DNA from: Bryum argenteum
Taxonomy: Eukaryota > Streptophyta > Bryopsida > Bryales > Bryaceae
Assembly (NCBI GenBank): GCA_037043015.1
Contig: CM073325.1
Location: forward strand, 2,792,501-2,856,500
Direction of reading: 5' to 3'
DNA length: 64,000 bases
This document shows positions 25,766 to 37,745 of this stretch, piece by piece (the first letter of the stretch is position 1; the number at the start of each line of letters is the position of its first letter). The position numbers and the translations under genes were made by a program. Under the pieces are notes generated by a model. It was not told where the DNA came from and searched no databases. It saw only the letters and a list, made by a program, of their open reading frames with translations.

Positions 25766-26500
25766 TTAACCCTTAACCCTTAAACGCCCATGGGGTCTGA
25801 AACGGGCAGCCCAAAATTGGATCACAGCATCTTTTGGACTTGGGCATCATGAATAGTGCACTTTTTGAACTTGGGCATCATGAACTGACCAATCAGTGGT
25901 GAGCTTGCAACCTCCTACAAGGTTACGTACAACCCCAACCTACCTACCACAATCCTTTCAAAGCACAAAATCATTCATACAAATTGTGATTTGAATTGTG
26001 AAATTTCACTTTTTGAATGCATTAGAAGAAGGTGACCAGTTTGACATCAAAATATAAGTGAAATGTTGAGTACAATGAGAGCTACAGAGGAGATTCTGTT
26101 GGAATCATGCCCCTCGGGCTTGCTTGGGCGTTTAAGGGTTAAACGCCCATGGGGTCTAAAACGGGCAGCCCAAAATTGGATCAGAGCATCTTTTGGACTC
26201 GGGTATCATGAATAGTGCACTTTTTGAACTTGGGCATCATGAATAGACCAATCAATGATGAGCTTGCAACCTCCTACAAGGTTATGTACCACCCCAACCT
26301 ACCTACCACAATCCTTTCAAAGCACAAAATCATTTATACAAATTGTGATTTGAGTTGTGAAATTTCACTTTTTGAATGCATCTAAGAAGGTGACCAGTTT
26401 GAGATCAAAATATAAGTGAGAAGTTGAGTACAGTGAGAGCTACAGGAAAGATTCTGTTGGAATCAAGCCCCTCGGGCTTGCTTGGGCGTTTAAGGGTTAA
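25766..26500. mobile_element. ~360-bp TTAA element (outer), split inside its left terminal repeat
   Basis: The left end is TTAACCC (25766-25772), then the internal TTAA of its terminal repeat, where another copy is inserted; it resumes with TTAAACGCCC at 26139 and ends GGGCGTTTAAGGGTTAA at 26500. Without the insert the core is ~361 bp, the same as other members. No coding capacity. The TTAA duplication with CCC-starting ends is the piggyBac hallmark. Confidence 0.85.
25773..26142. mobile_element. ~360-bp TTAA element (inner), nested in the left terminal repeat of its sibling
   Basis: TTAA at 25773-25776 and 26139-26142 flank a 362-bp core with ends CCCTTAAACGCCC / GGGCGTTTAAGGG. Interior blocks CCAACCTACCTACCACAATCC and TGAGCTTGCAACCTCCTACA (spacing conserved) recur in all members. 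Confidence 0.9.
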
Positions 26501-26568
26501 ATGTACCAGAAATTTTACCAGCACTCATGCAGCCTGGAGGCCACTCGGCATGATCGAGCTTTGTACTT

Positions 26569-27077
26569 CCTAAGGCCCAGTTTATACTTGGGGCCCGATT
26601 GAGGGTCGGCCCAAACTCTCCAATTTTCAACCAATAGGATTGCTCGATTCTCTCAAATCGGGCCCAAGGGTTTTATACTAGGGCCGGTCCCAAGCATGAA
26701 CATATCCTACATGGCAGCTTATGTGGCAATAATTTGGCGCCAAATCTTTGGGCCTATGTGGTGTAATCGGGACAAGGTTTTCCTTGACCCGAAGATGAAA
26801 CTTGGGCCCGAATGTCCACCTCCGTTGGATTCTTTCAATCCCCACCGTCCATCAAAAGCTAGCAAAAGGACAAAGAATCGCAATTAACGAACTGGAATCC
26901 GAACTGGAGAAGCATGCAAGCAGGGTCCGAAGAATGTGGCGGCTGCGAGATTGTCGACCCCAATCCCTAAACCGGCGGATCCCACCGTTTTCTCACAAAT
27001 CGGGACCGCCTTCGGGCTGGCCCCAAATCAGGACCGCCTTCGGGCCGGCCCCTGTTCGTGTATAAACTCGCCCTAAG
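26569..27077. mobile_element. MITE-like element with TAAGGCCCAGTTTATAC ends
   Basis: Left end AAGGCCCAGTTTATACTTGG and right end (complement) AGGGCGAGTTTATACACG form imperfect inverted repeats, with extra inner copies of the GGGCC/TATAC words. GC-rich relative to flanks; no ORF of note. Target duplication is not resolved (CTAAG on both sides is possible). Confidence 0.5.
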
Positions 27078-28120
27078 ACCATTCCTTGTCGCATCTCCCC
27101 AAACCACCTTGCAAAGTCCCACTTGGCAAGTGCGATGGCGAGGCCCTCAAAATAACATGTGGATATGAGGGAGTAGGCCCCAACGCACACGAGAGAGACG
27201 ACATGTAAGCAATGGTTTTGCAGACTCCTCGGAAAAGTTGTTCAAGGAAGCGGCAACTTTCACGTGCAACAGGACAAACAAGGGTTTGTTCTCTTGTTGA
27301 TACACAACAAGGACAAGGACTCACGGAAGGTGAGGCGAATTTGACAAGACTGGGAGCTCGATGGCGAGAGGCGGAAAAATGTGGCGGTTGCGTCGGGGCA
27401 AGTGCTTCTTGCAAAAGCCGTTCACAGGCCTCTTACCGAGGCGCATAAGGCATGCTCTAACTTGCCATCTATAGTTGTAGCCAAGAACGGTGTTGTATCA
27501 CAAAGGACTTCTAGGGACCTTTTTTGCTGTTGTAACCAATCACGAGTACAAGCATGGTTCCATGAGATGAGGAGGATTTATACGCCACAGTACACGTGCC
27601 GTGGTGAGTATACAATCGTGTAGTGGTGGGTATATACCCTGTAAAAACGCCTCGGGGATCATTAATGCAGCCATTTGTGTGTCAAAAATTAAAAAATATG
27701 AAATAATGTAAAAATGCAAATTACAATAGCTTGCATAGAGCACTCCCAATGGTGCCAAGGCCCACGATCTCCTCTTCCTAATACTAGAACCCCAACAAAT
27801 TTCATGCTCACCCAACGACCTCCACATCACCAACACTTCTTAAGCAATCTACACTATTGCACCTTAGTGCGGTTGACACTAAGGATAGAGAATTGAAACT
27901 ATTTGAATACTGCAAATTCGTAGGTGTACTTGTAGCACTCCTCCTCGTAATGAGAATAAATGTCTTCAATTACACCACACACTACACCACTTACGAAATC
28001 TTGTGTAGTGATTTTTACTAGTGAACCCTCGCCATTGTACCCACCCCAAATGATGATTGCACAAAGTAATTCTCCTCACCCCCTAATGTTTTTAGATTGA
28101 TGAATCTAGTTCTTTTACCT
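27078..28120. other. Gene-less region
   Basis: Short frames on both strands (27073-27836) are mutual shadows without domain signal. No element ends were recognised. Confidence 0.45.
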
Positions 28121-28215
28121 CTTTGTCCTGTGGCCATCGAGGTAATGACATTACGAACAGACACTGTATTCACACCAATCTTCAATTGAAGATTGGAGTT
28201 CTTATCTATCTATCT
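28121..28215 (+). repeat. SINE 3'-end fragment (diverged)
   Basis: Matches the SINE 3' half (TGTGGCCATCGAGGTAATG, ATTACGAACAGACAC, then GGAGTTCTTATCTATCTATC). The GGCCCC block is replaced by a CAATCTTCAATTGAAGATTG palindrome. Head absent. Confidence 0.6.
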
Positions 28216-28363
28216 TGATGAATCCTGTTTGTCCATGAATATGCAGAAGAGATCAAAACCCTAAAAATGATCAAAGCATTTCCTTTTCACGTTTTCCAGA
28301 CACTTCTATGTCATAGCAACTGTGGCTAACGAGCAACTTCACCGGGCTTATCCAAACTAATTA

Positions 28364-29107
28364 ATAACCCTAGAACGTCGGAGCCCATAACCGTGGCCTG
28401 AACTTTGATATGTCTTACTCTGAATCCTCCATTTCGCCACTTTACCTGAAAGTAAAATATTTTATTTTATTTTTCGTAGATGTGATCACATGCTTTTCAT
28501 ATCTTGTAAAATTTCAGATTTTTTTGGGAAGATTTGAAATTCAAGTGAATTTTCAAAGAAAAACCAAAAATAATTCATATCAAATACAAATCACTTTCAA
28601 AAAATCTGAAATTTTTGGAATAAGGGGACATTGTAGTGAAGAATAGCATGGTGTAATCCATGGTTTCGTGTCATGCTATATTTGAAAATTGAGAAAGAGA
28701 CCCTATAGGCATGTAAACTTAAGGTGTCGAGAAATCACTAGATATTAGGAATTTCTTGAAATTCTAACTTGGAGTAGAAACAAGACTTGGTAAGATTCAT
28801 TTTATGAATTGAGCTTGAACTCAAAAGAGATCATTTAGTTGCCTAAATTTGAGACTTAATAAAAGTAGGAAAAAGTTGCAGAAATGCACTATGTGGTGAC
28901 TTGTTTTTAACCATTCTTTCAACTTTCATACCACATGTGATCTTAGGAAATACCTTAAATGACCTCAAATGAATTCCATGATATGCTATTATCATTCATA
29001 AATCCAATTACAAAAATCATGAATGAAATTCATCCCGCAATAATAGGTTACAGTGAAAATGTTCTGTTCATCGGACATAAAATGGCCGCTCCGACGTTCC
29101 AGGGTTA
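28364..29107. mobile_element. TTAA-type element, 744 bp
   Basis: The ends are AACCCTAGAACGTCGGAGC on the left and the complement of TTAACCCTGGAACGTCGGAGC (about 20 bp) on the right. The left flank reads ATAA instead of TTAA, one change. The interior is AT-rich with no homology to the other subfamilies seen by eye; no transposase. Confidence 0.65.
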
Positions 29108-29953
29108 AGTTACCACACTGTAGCACTTGCTCCTTATCAAGAATCTCATGGAACCGAATATGGTAGAAACTGTACAGTACATAGTCCATGATAAAAATAT
29201 ATAGAAGATAGATATGCTTGGTGTCCTGGAGCTGGAACATCATGTAACTCGATTTCCTCATCCTCAAACTTATCTGGTTGGCTCAAGTTTAGGGTACCCG
29301 CCCCACACAGCCCATGTGAGCAGAAGAAAAATAATCAAAATTGAATAAATCTGTCTGAGGCTAAGGTCAATTGTGAATATATACACTTGGTACCTCTGGT
29401 CACATTGGTGGTACCCAAAAGGGGACAATCGTATTAAGCACGATTCTTCTTGGACATGACCTAGTTTCTAGTTTCGCCTGTGTCAAGGTGGATAGAACTT
29501 TAAGAATACTTGAGCATATAAGGTAGACCATGCTAAATCCCTGCATTTAAGGACTACACTACAATTGGAAATTTGGAATATGTGAATCAATATTTTTCAA
29601 TTATAAATACAAAAAAATGAAGAAGTTTCCATATTTTTTGATATTTTTTAAGCACTTATAAAAATAAATAAAAAAACTCATAAGTGACATGTACCACATT
29701 ACCTAAAACCATTCACATATTCCATGTGCACACAAGGCACATTCTTCTACATGAAATCTAGAAAGTAGGCAAGAATCTAGAGTGGGTGGTTTAAGGAGAT
29801 GCACGGATTTAGCATTGTCTACCTTATTTCCAAAAAAATTGCAAAGCTTTCAAAGAGTGTTTTATGAGGACTTTTGAAGTATGAAATGACTTCATGTTAA
29901 AATATTTCCAAACTTCTTTTTAGGTTTATTATTATAGTGGAGTATGAACTTTG

Positions 29954-29956
<3 letters not shown>

Positions 29957-30039
<83 letters not shown>
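29957..30039. repeat. (AT)n microsatellite
   Basis: An uninterrupted AT dinucleotide run of 83 bp. Confidence 0.95.
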
Positions 30040-30044
<5 letters not shown>

Positions 30045-30094
30045 ATTTCTTAATATGGAACACGAAATCTACTTATTTTCGTATGATTTTCTTT

Positions 30095-31910
30095 TTAACC
30101 CCTAAAGATTTAATCAAACCAAAACGAATTTTTGCAATGTCGTAAAAGGATTTAAAAGTAATAATGCTCTTAGGTGTTTTAACCCCTAAACGTCCCCAAT
30201 GTCGTCTTTCTACATTTTGGATGGAGGGCAGAAACTTTGAAGAGCCATAACGCCTTCATCCAAACTCCATTTTGGATGAAATCACTTGTGTTGGGTTCCA
30301 AATCAAGTCTAGTTTGTGTTGTAAAATTTGCAAGCCCATACAATAAAGTATGAATTAATGGAATGCACTTTAGTGAAAACAGCTCTTGTTTTTGGGTTTC
30401 CAAGCATGGGGCATGTATTACCATTGCAAGCCAATTATGTGAAATTAAAAATAGTTTTTCATGATTTTTTTTTTTTTTTCCATGATCATGATTTTAAGGT
30501 GATTCTTAACAACTTCGTAGTGAGAAGTTTTTTGATCCAAATGATTTTGCTATTGAATTTGCAATGATGTTTTGTCAACAGAAAAAGTGAGAAAATGGAT
30601 GATATTTGAGGAGCTATATCTCCCTCATCCACCGTTTGATTTCAACTTAGTTTTTTGGGATGGCCTCCAATTAGAGTCTAGTCTAAGTGGTAGAAACCTT
30701 AACAAGATTGAAGATGTTTTGAAGATAAGGCATGAAATTGAATGCAAAGGGTCTAGTTTTGGACTATTTTTCCTTTGTAAAATTTTCGGCAGTTTTTACC
30801 ATTGCATGGCTTTTATTTGAGCCAAGAAATTTTTTGATGAATTTTTGTTGGGTAAAGGACTTATTAAGATGAAGGTGAACATCTTTCTAGTTGGTGACTT
30901 TTTCATTGCTATAGGTATATTGGTAGCATTTCCACCTCAAAGTGAAAATGATGAAATTTTGCAGTTTGTTTTCGGTATTAATATGTTATGATCTCCCGAT
31001 CTATAAGGCCTCATGACTCAAATTTTGGTCCACATGATCTTCGATAAGTCTATTACAAGTTTGTACGGTTGAGATCTAATTAGCTTCTCTTCATTTTCAT
31101 CTATGACGATTTTTATGGAAATGTGCTTTTCTGCTAAAAATAGGCTGGGACGTTTAGGGGTTAATAAAGGGTGTTTCTTTCACTATAAGATGTAGGTGGG
31201 TAAAGTTTTCAGAGCCAAATTCCAATTTTGAATCTTCAAATGAAAATTTTCAGTTTTCAAGTCCAAATTAGGCACTAAAAAGTTAGTAATTTGTTGCTTT
31301 TTTTGGTTAAAATGTTTCCAATCAGATTACTATTCAAATTTCCAAGTTATCCAAGTTGTAACTTTTACCAATTTTACAAAAGGCAACCTCCAGAAATTAC
31401 GATAACAATCTTCAAAGCTTCTCATATTTTTTTTTCATTTATTTCTTTCATAAATTGTAGAAATTTTAGATTTTGAAAATCATGTAAGAAAAATTCATTG
31501 AAAAATCACAAATTCAAGGTACCTACTCACTCTTAATTCCATACCTATACCAAATATAGTTAATGTAGTACATGTTTTACCAAATTCTTGTTTTTATACC
31601 TTCATTGAGAAAATAAATTGCATGAAGGTCTTAAATGCCAAAGTGTTGAGCTAGAGCCTATAAAATTTTGCATCGGCATGCCCAACTTAGTTACCAACAT
31701 GACGAGAAAAATATGAGCAAAATGTTTGGGGTAAAATTCATTAAGTCCCCTTTACACAAAGTAGACTATGTCTACCAAAAAAAATTTGCATCAACATACA
31801 ACGTTAATGATCTCACAAATAATAAAGACCCAATGGTTAGAGTTTTCCATGGTAGTATTGATTGACATAGGCTAATTTAAGATCCCACTATTGAAAGTAC
31901 AAAATTACGG
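30095..31910. mobile_element. TTAA element of the 40476 type, diverged and split by a 986-bp TTAA element
   Basis: It starts TTAACCCCTAAAGATT at 30095, runs in parallel with 40476-40590 to TTAA at 30179, and resumes after 31164 with the next homologous segment (TTTTCAGAGCCAAATTCCAA). It continues with blocks shared with 59650-60491. The right end is eroded, so the end given is approximate. Confidence 0.6.
30179..31164. mobile_element. 986-bp TTAA element with perfect terminal repeats
   Basis: The ends are TTAACCCCTAAACGTCCC and its exact complement, including the TTAA duplication. The interior contains no transposase; frames are short. Diverged relatives lie at ~41570-42240 and ~56550-57430. 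It is nested in the older element starting at 30095. The intact ends make it the youngest-looking long member. Confidence 0.9.
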
Positions 31911-32026
31911 ATTTTTATTTCGTTACCATTCCTCAATGTCAAGAAATTGTAGATAATTGCATTATTTGATTTCAAAGAATTTATCATTGTAACTTAAAGA
32001 TGGAAATGTTGTTATCGAATCTACTG

Positions 32027-32057
<31 letters not shown>

Positions 32058-34913
32058 TGAAACTTAAACATTGTTTTTCCATGGCTTAGAAATGCTTATG
32101 TACCAAACGAAAACCATTAAAAAAAACAAAAACAATCTTGCCATTGCAATGGCAAAAATAGCCCCACGTGTCCAATCCCCCATTCAAAAGCACTCAAAAT
32201 GCATACCATAAATTTACAATAATAAGATTATGCATTTCTTTATCACCAAAAATGGATTCGATTGAGTTCCAACTCAATGGTTTTTTTTTTTGTCAAAACA
32301 ACTTTTGGTACGAAAAAGTTATGGCTCTTCAAAGTTTGATAACTTCATCCAAAATATTGAATTTCGATACCGGTGCTTCTATCTCATCCCATGGTGAAGG
32401 GGCCTAATGCATGGTTTGAGAATTAATTCAAGCTTATGAGCAGGTATTTCCCATCGACCATTCGCTTCTTACATTAAGAGCATGATATGAGTACCCCTCC
32501 AAAAATAGTGTGATTCTTTTTACACTACTTTTTTGATTAAAAAGAGATATTGAAAAATGATTTTAACCAGATGGAATTATAAGTGACATGGCTATGATTG
32601 TATACATGGAGTTACAAAAGGAATTTCTGGCACATATATAATGAATTACACATAATGAGACGAGTCTTAGTGGTACCCCAGATCATACCCTTGCCCTTTT
32701 GACAATTGTCTCAATGTATACTGAGAATAGAAATTTTCTTATAATTTTCCATCGGTTATTTTCATTGGCGGCTAATGAGCTAGCCGTCGGTTTTCCACGA
32801 CCACCTATAGCCATGTACTGCTTCTTCAAAAAAGTAATAATATTGTTATTAGGTGAGGAGGAAGGGAGAATGAGATAAATGCAAGGCGGCTGAAAAGGGG
32901 GGGAAGGGATTGAAAGGCAAACCGACAGGGCAGCAGCACGGGCAGCAGCGTACAGTGCACGGCCGCAAGCAGGCAAGCAGCAAAGCATGCAAACGGAGGG
33001 AGGAGCGCAGCCCGGGCAACGGGGGGCTGGGCTGGGGTGAGGGGAACGGCGAGGGGAACGTGGGCCTTGGTTGTTGTCAGAAGCGGGTGGCAAGCGGATT
33101 GGGTGCATGATGGCGGAGGATCTGAAATGGCCATGCGCTGGCATGGGATCCATTCCCACAGGAACACGCTAAAGGACACATCTCCATCCCCCTCCTCCTG
33201 AAAGGACCACATGTGCGCCCCCCCCCCCCTTCCCTTCCCTTCCTTTCCCTTCCTTCCTGCCCTTTTCCCCTAGTGCTATTGCCCTTGCTACTGCCCTCCA
33301 CTCCCCTTGGCTCTTTACAAAATCTTTGTTCAAATGTACAGTCTCCTGCCCAATGATCGGGAAGAACCGATGGCTAGTTTATTATCAGTCGATGGATTTA
33401 GCACACTCGCCCATCCTCTCGCTAAAAACCCATGAAAGTTACAAATGAATTTCTATTTTCAGTATAAAATAAGGCAATTGCAGGCAGAGGTATGTGAAAA
33501 ACCAGTTGGTTGTGGGAAATGTCGGTTATTAGCTAATAAAAGTAAAATAACTTCCTGAAGCCTGCTCCTGCCCTGCTTCCTTTTTACTTTTTTACTTTAA
33601 AAAGAAAAACTTCTTTTTTGTTGCTTAAAGCATATTCTTGCAATGGTCAAATTGCCCAAATTTTCATGAAGAAGAAAACTTTCAATACTACAAACTTTAG
33701 TGTAAAAAGTAAGCATGGCACTACGCAAGAGTGTTTTAGTAGTTCAAAACACTACGCAATGGCATCGTGCACGGGACAAACTTGGTGGTGTGCCTTACCT
33801 TGTTTGAGCACGTACCCAAAGATCCAATAACGCACGATTTAGAAGTCATGGGATATGGCTCTCCAAAGTTGGAGCATGTTCTAGGGACACTTCAAGACTC
33901 GGGATTGTTGCCTTCCGAGACTCCAAATGACTTTCTTCATGGAATGTGAAAATTTGAAAAGCTACAGACAAGAGCTTATTAGAATGCTAAGGCTCATGGA
34001 GAGCGGAGCAATGGTTTAGGAGATATGGTTCCTCAAAGTGGTTGGGGGTTCAGATGTGGGAAATGTTGCCTCTGAGGACATCGAATGTTCAGAAGGGCAT
34101 ATCTTCCCTAGAAAAGCTCCGATTGGGACAAGTAAGTAGTCTAATAATTTTTACTCAAGAAGTAGATGTCGAAAATGTGCTCACATGTCCTATTTAGTTA
34201 CCTAAGCTACGAGCTAGGCCAAGGGGAAGTTACAAGCCGTTTTGAGACTAGGGCAAAAACGGGCGGTCTACCAAAGAAGAGTGTGTCATGGAAGGCCCCT
34301 TAACACAAGAGTGGGGAGGGGGGGGGGGCTACCAAAGTATGCAGAGGGTACTATGAGGAGTGGTCTACCTTCTCCCTTCCAAATAGTGCCAAAGATAGCC
34401 AGGGTGGCTCTTAGGGGTGAGGCTTGGAATGTAGCCTCACTCTCGCACCTTGGGCAACAAGGAATGCTTGCGTGCATGTCGAAACATTTGTTTGGAAAGT
34501 GTCTAGCTTCAAACTAGTCCGCCTGAAAAGTAGTGCGAGTTCCCGGTAGTATCCCAAACAAAGTGAAAGACATGAGTGGAAGGGGACTAGTGGGAAGTTG
34601 GACAATATGCAAGCGCGATTCGGGGTAAATAGTGCAACCGTTGGGAGCTTGGCCATTTAAGGAAGTCTGCCTCGTTCTACCAATTAGCATGCATATGTGT
34701 TTTGTGAGAGTTGGAGATGATGAGTTGGTGAATCAAGGTGGGTTGGGCACCTTGACTATAAGAAGGGTTGTCTTATTAGATAAAATCCTGAAAATTTGTT
34801 TGAAACAAATTAGATAAGATGTACATCCAAGATGTCATCAAATGTATATCCCATCTAAATTTTGTCTGATAGCGTTGACTAGAAGTGGTGCTAACATTGT
34901 GTGTGTATGGCAT
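31911..34913. other. Gene-less region
   Basis: Contains poly(A) at ~32030-32055, a GC-rich purine/pyrimidine segment at 32870-33290 (frames there are composition artefacts) and unrecognised sequence at 33600-34900. No gene is supported. Confidence 0.5.
33215..33270. repeat. Polypyrimidine tract with C-run (minus-strand G-quadruplex potential)
   Basis: A run of 13 C is followed by repeated CCCTTCC-type words; the minus strand therefore has more than four GGG runs with 2-5 nt loops. Confidence 0.7.
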
Positions 34914-35097
34914 GTGTAGTGTTAACTAAGTTGTGGTTTATTATTACCAACGAAGTGATGTGTAGTGTTAACTAAGTTGTGGTTGATTTCTACCAACGAA
35001 GTGATGTGTAGTGTTAACTAAGTTGTGGTTGATTTCTACCAACGAAGTGATGTGTAGTGTTAACTAAGTTGTGGTTGATTACTACCAACGAAGTGAG
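34914..35097 (+). repeat. Minisatellite, 46 bp x 4
   Basis: Four units of GTGTAGTGTTAACTAAGTTG plus 26 more bp; units 2 and 3 are identical and units 1 and 4 differ at a few central bases. It sits just upstream of an LTR-like fossil. Confidence 0.9.
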
Positions 35098-35134
35098 TCA
35101 TTCTTGTACCAAGTAAGACTTATTACTGGGAAAA

Positions 35135-35879
35135 TGTTGGGAGTAATTTTTCCCGCCGCGACAAAGAGCATGATCACCTGTAAACTAAAAACAACTAACA
35201 ACAAAAACCGCAACTATCGCTCGTGGAAGGAGGGTCACCATTGAAGCACGAAACGCTATTCACCTTCATGGCATGCTAAAAACCCGCTACGCTCCCGCTC
35301 TCCATGCGTACATAGAAGACTTCTCTATAATAGTATAATCCGGTATGTAACAACGTTGCAACGAAAGGAATGTATGAGAGGGACGGAAGATCGAGTGAGC
35401 TTTGGAGATAGAAGACATGTATGGTGAATATCACGAGGAAACGCAAGTGGGTACACCACTATGTTGAGGGTGGGTATCAACTTTTTTCCAGGGCCTCAAT
35501 CGCAACAAGCACTTTCTTTAGTATTGATATTCAATTGTGTTGTTTACACTTTCGGCCAGCAGTTTACGCAGGCAAGGCACCAGCTGCAATTCCGTTCCCA
35601 CATCCTGTTGACCTGCTGTTCAATGAGATTGAATCCTTGCGGGTCCCTATTGTGTAGGAGGTGGAAAAATGGTCTTGCCTGCCGTGCCTGCTGGTTGAAG
35701 ATGGCTGTTCCGGCCAGCTAGGCAATCTGCTGGGCGCAAAATCCGGAACCTTGACTCAAACTTGATATGGGGCTGCCTGCTGAAACAACAGGATTTGCAA
35801 ACAACACAAGTGGAAGTGTGGCCATGCCCTAAGATAACAACCTTTCAAATAATTTTCTCCATGAGGGTAACTCCCAACA
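35135..35879 (+). mobile_element. LTR-like fossil (probable single LTR, Ty1/copia-like)
   Basis: A 745-bp stretch bounded by TGTTGGGAGT and ACTCCCAACA, the short inverted termini (TG...CA) typical of plant LTRs, preceded by GGGAAAA resembling a polypurine tract. No internal region, partner LTR or protein domain is recognised, so it is a relic; age unknown. Confidence 0.4.
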
Positions 35880-37040
35880 TTCGGGTTGGGCAGGAGCGGC
35901 CATTAAATGGGCGACATAACACACTTTTGTTCTGACAGATGATAGACCTATGCAGGGGCGTCCCTACATAATTAATAAATAAAATCTCCCTTCCATGGAA
36001 ACAAGGACACAAACTGTTTCCAAAAGAGAAAAGCCTGGAGCACACAATCAGTCAGCAAGTTCCAAGCTTGAAAATTAACTTAAACTTTCCCAATCACCCC
36101 GGCCACTAGGTCAATAATGATGACAAAAGGGAAACTGACGGTGAGAATTGCTTATGTCAGGATGGGGATGCTGACCTCACCCTGTCATACAGGGGGTTAC
36201 CTGTAACCCAAGGTTAACCTGAGTACGAGATTACTAGTACCCCAAACCCTAAACTAACTCATGTGGGCTTTTATGCTACTCTCCTTTAATACGCAAGAGT
36301 TGTTACATGCACTAATTTACGTAAACCAATTATAATTTTTTATTGTTGATCAATACTTTTACCCTAGAGGGTTTTTTTTCGATAATGCTCTTAGTAAACT
36401 TTTATGTTAGTAGTAAAAACTTGTAGGGTTTTCAAGTCTTCAAAAAATAAAAATGTGACACTAATAAACAACTCTTAGGTATTTCTAAGATTTTCTCATA
36501 CCAGGTGATATGTATATTAGGACCTTCTTTGTGAGCTATTTTTTATTTCATTGTTACACCAATTACAAAATATCTAAGAGCTTACCCATGCCTCCAATAA
36601 ACTTGAGCGTTGATCTTCAATTTGCTTTCAGTATTTTGTGCCCTAATCTCCACCCATCCGCACATTAGAGAGCCCTAGGAAAGAATCAAAAGTAAGCTGA
36701 AATCCAAGGCAGATGGAGAGATATTCAATGCACAAAAGAATTACTAGGGCACAGTTGTTTTGAGTGAGCATGAAGCTTATTGTACTGCCATTGGCATTGT
36801 TTGCAATGTAGGGTAAGTACATTAATTTTCTGACACTTGAGCAATTCACCATACTTGGAGTGATAACACCCGTGATTTACTATTTTCAAATCATCACCAA
36901 ATAAATAAAACAAGGTTCCCTATTTTGGTGATATTTTCAAGCACCTACGTATTTAACTACACATTTCAGAAGTGACTAATGTAGGTACACCTATTATTGT
37001 TCTCTCTACCGCATGTACCTACAAGGAACATATTCTTCAG
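35880..37040. other. Gene-less region
   Basis: AT-rich with several short frames on both strands that have no domain signal. No element boundaries seen. Confidence 0.45.
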
Positions 37041-37236
37041 GGAAATCTTCATTTATCCCTAGGAAATCTTCATTCCATCCCAAAGAAATCTTCATTCCAT
37101 CCCAAAGAAATCTTCATTCCATCCCACGGAAATTTGGGTTGTCCGAAAACTTCAATATGGGTTGTCCGAAAACTTCAATATGGGTTGTCCGAAAACTTCA
37201 ATACAGGATGTCCGAAACTTCAATATGGGTTGTCCG
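37041..37236 (+). repeat. Two adjacent minisatellites (22 bp and 23 bp units, about 4 each)
   Basis: First array: GAAATCTTCATTCCATCCCA-type units (22 bp). Second array: GGGTTGTCCGAAAACTTCAA-type units (23 bp). Both are fairly homogeneous. Confidence 0.85.
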
Positions 37237-37426
37237 ATTGTGGGGGGGGGGTCTGGAATTATATGTCGTACGTGTGAACCGGTGGCTATGCCCTATGTGA
37301 TTTGTGTACTCTACACACTCACACCTCGATAAGTGTAACCTCAATACGTGTTAAAACTCTATATGTCTTACCGAGATTTCCGCTCCCTTAAAATTCACAC
37401 TCTGGACTATTATGGGCAATGTTTTC

Positions 37427-37745
37427 TAGTAGCTACCAAGGAGGCACCCCGGAATCTGTGGAGAACCCCCCAAGGTCAATTTTGATGATTTTGAATTCAG
37501 AATTGGAATTTGTGGCCCCAAATTACTCCAACGGCATATTCTTTGGCAATTTAATCCAATACACTAAAAAAATAGGGGGCTACTTTACCCCTCCCCCACC
37601 CTCCTTGGTAGCTACTACGAACGCTTACGCGGGCAATGGTTCGTGGTAGCTACCAAGGAGGCACCGTGGAATATGTGGAGACCCCCCAAGTCAATTTTGA
37701 TGATTTTGAATTCAGAAACCCTCCTTGATAGCTAATACAAACGCT
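37427..37745. mobile_element. Two adjacent foldback MITE copies with GTAGCTACCAAGGAGG ends
   Basis: Copy one (37427-37618) has TAGTAGCTACCAAGGAGG and the near-complement CCTCCTTGGTAGCTACTA. Copy two (37644-37745) keeps the same ends but has lost most of the interior. Part of the interior (GATTTTGAATTCAGAA) recurs inverted near 61425. Confidence 0.65.

Noticed and set aside
32683-33212. 158- and 128-codon minus-strand frames
   Set aside because: They overlap each other in a Pro/Ala/Ser-biased GC-rich tract; composition explains them and no domain is seen.
34914-35097. Regular repeats considered as a CRISPR array
   Set aside because: Units are contiguous with no unique spacers, and the genome is eukaryotic; a plain minisatellite.
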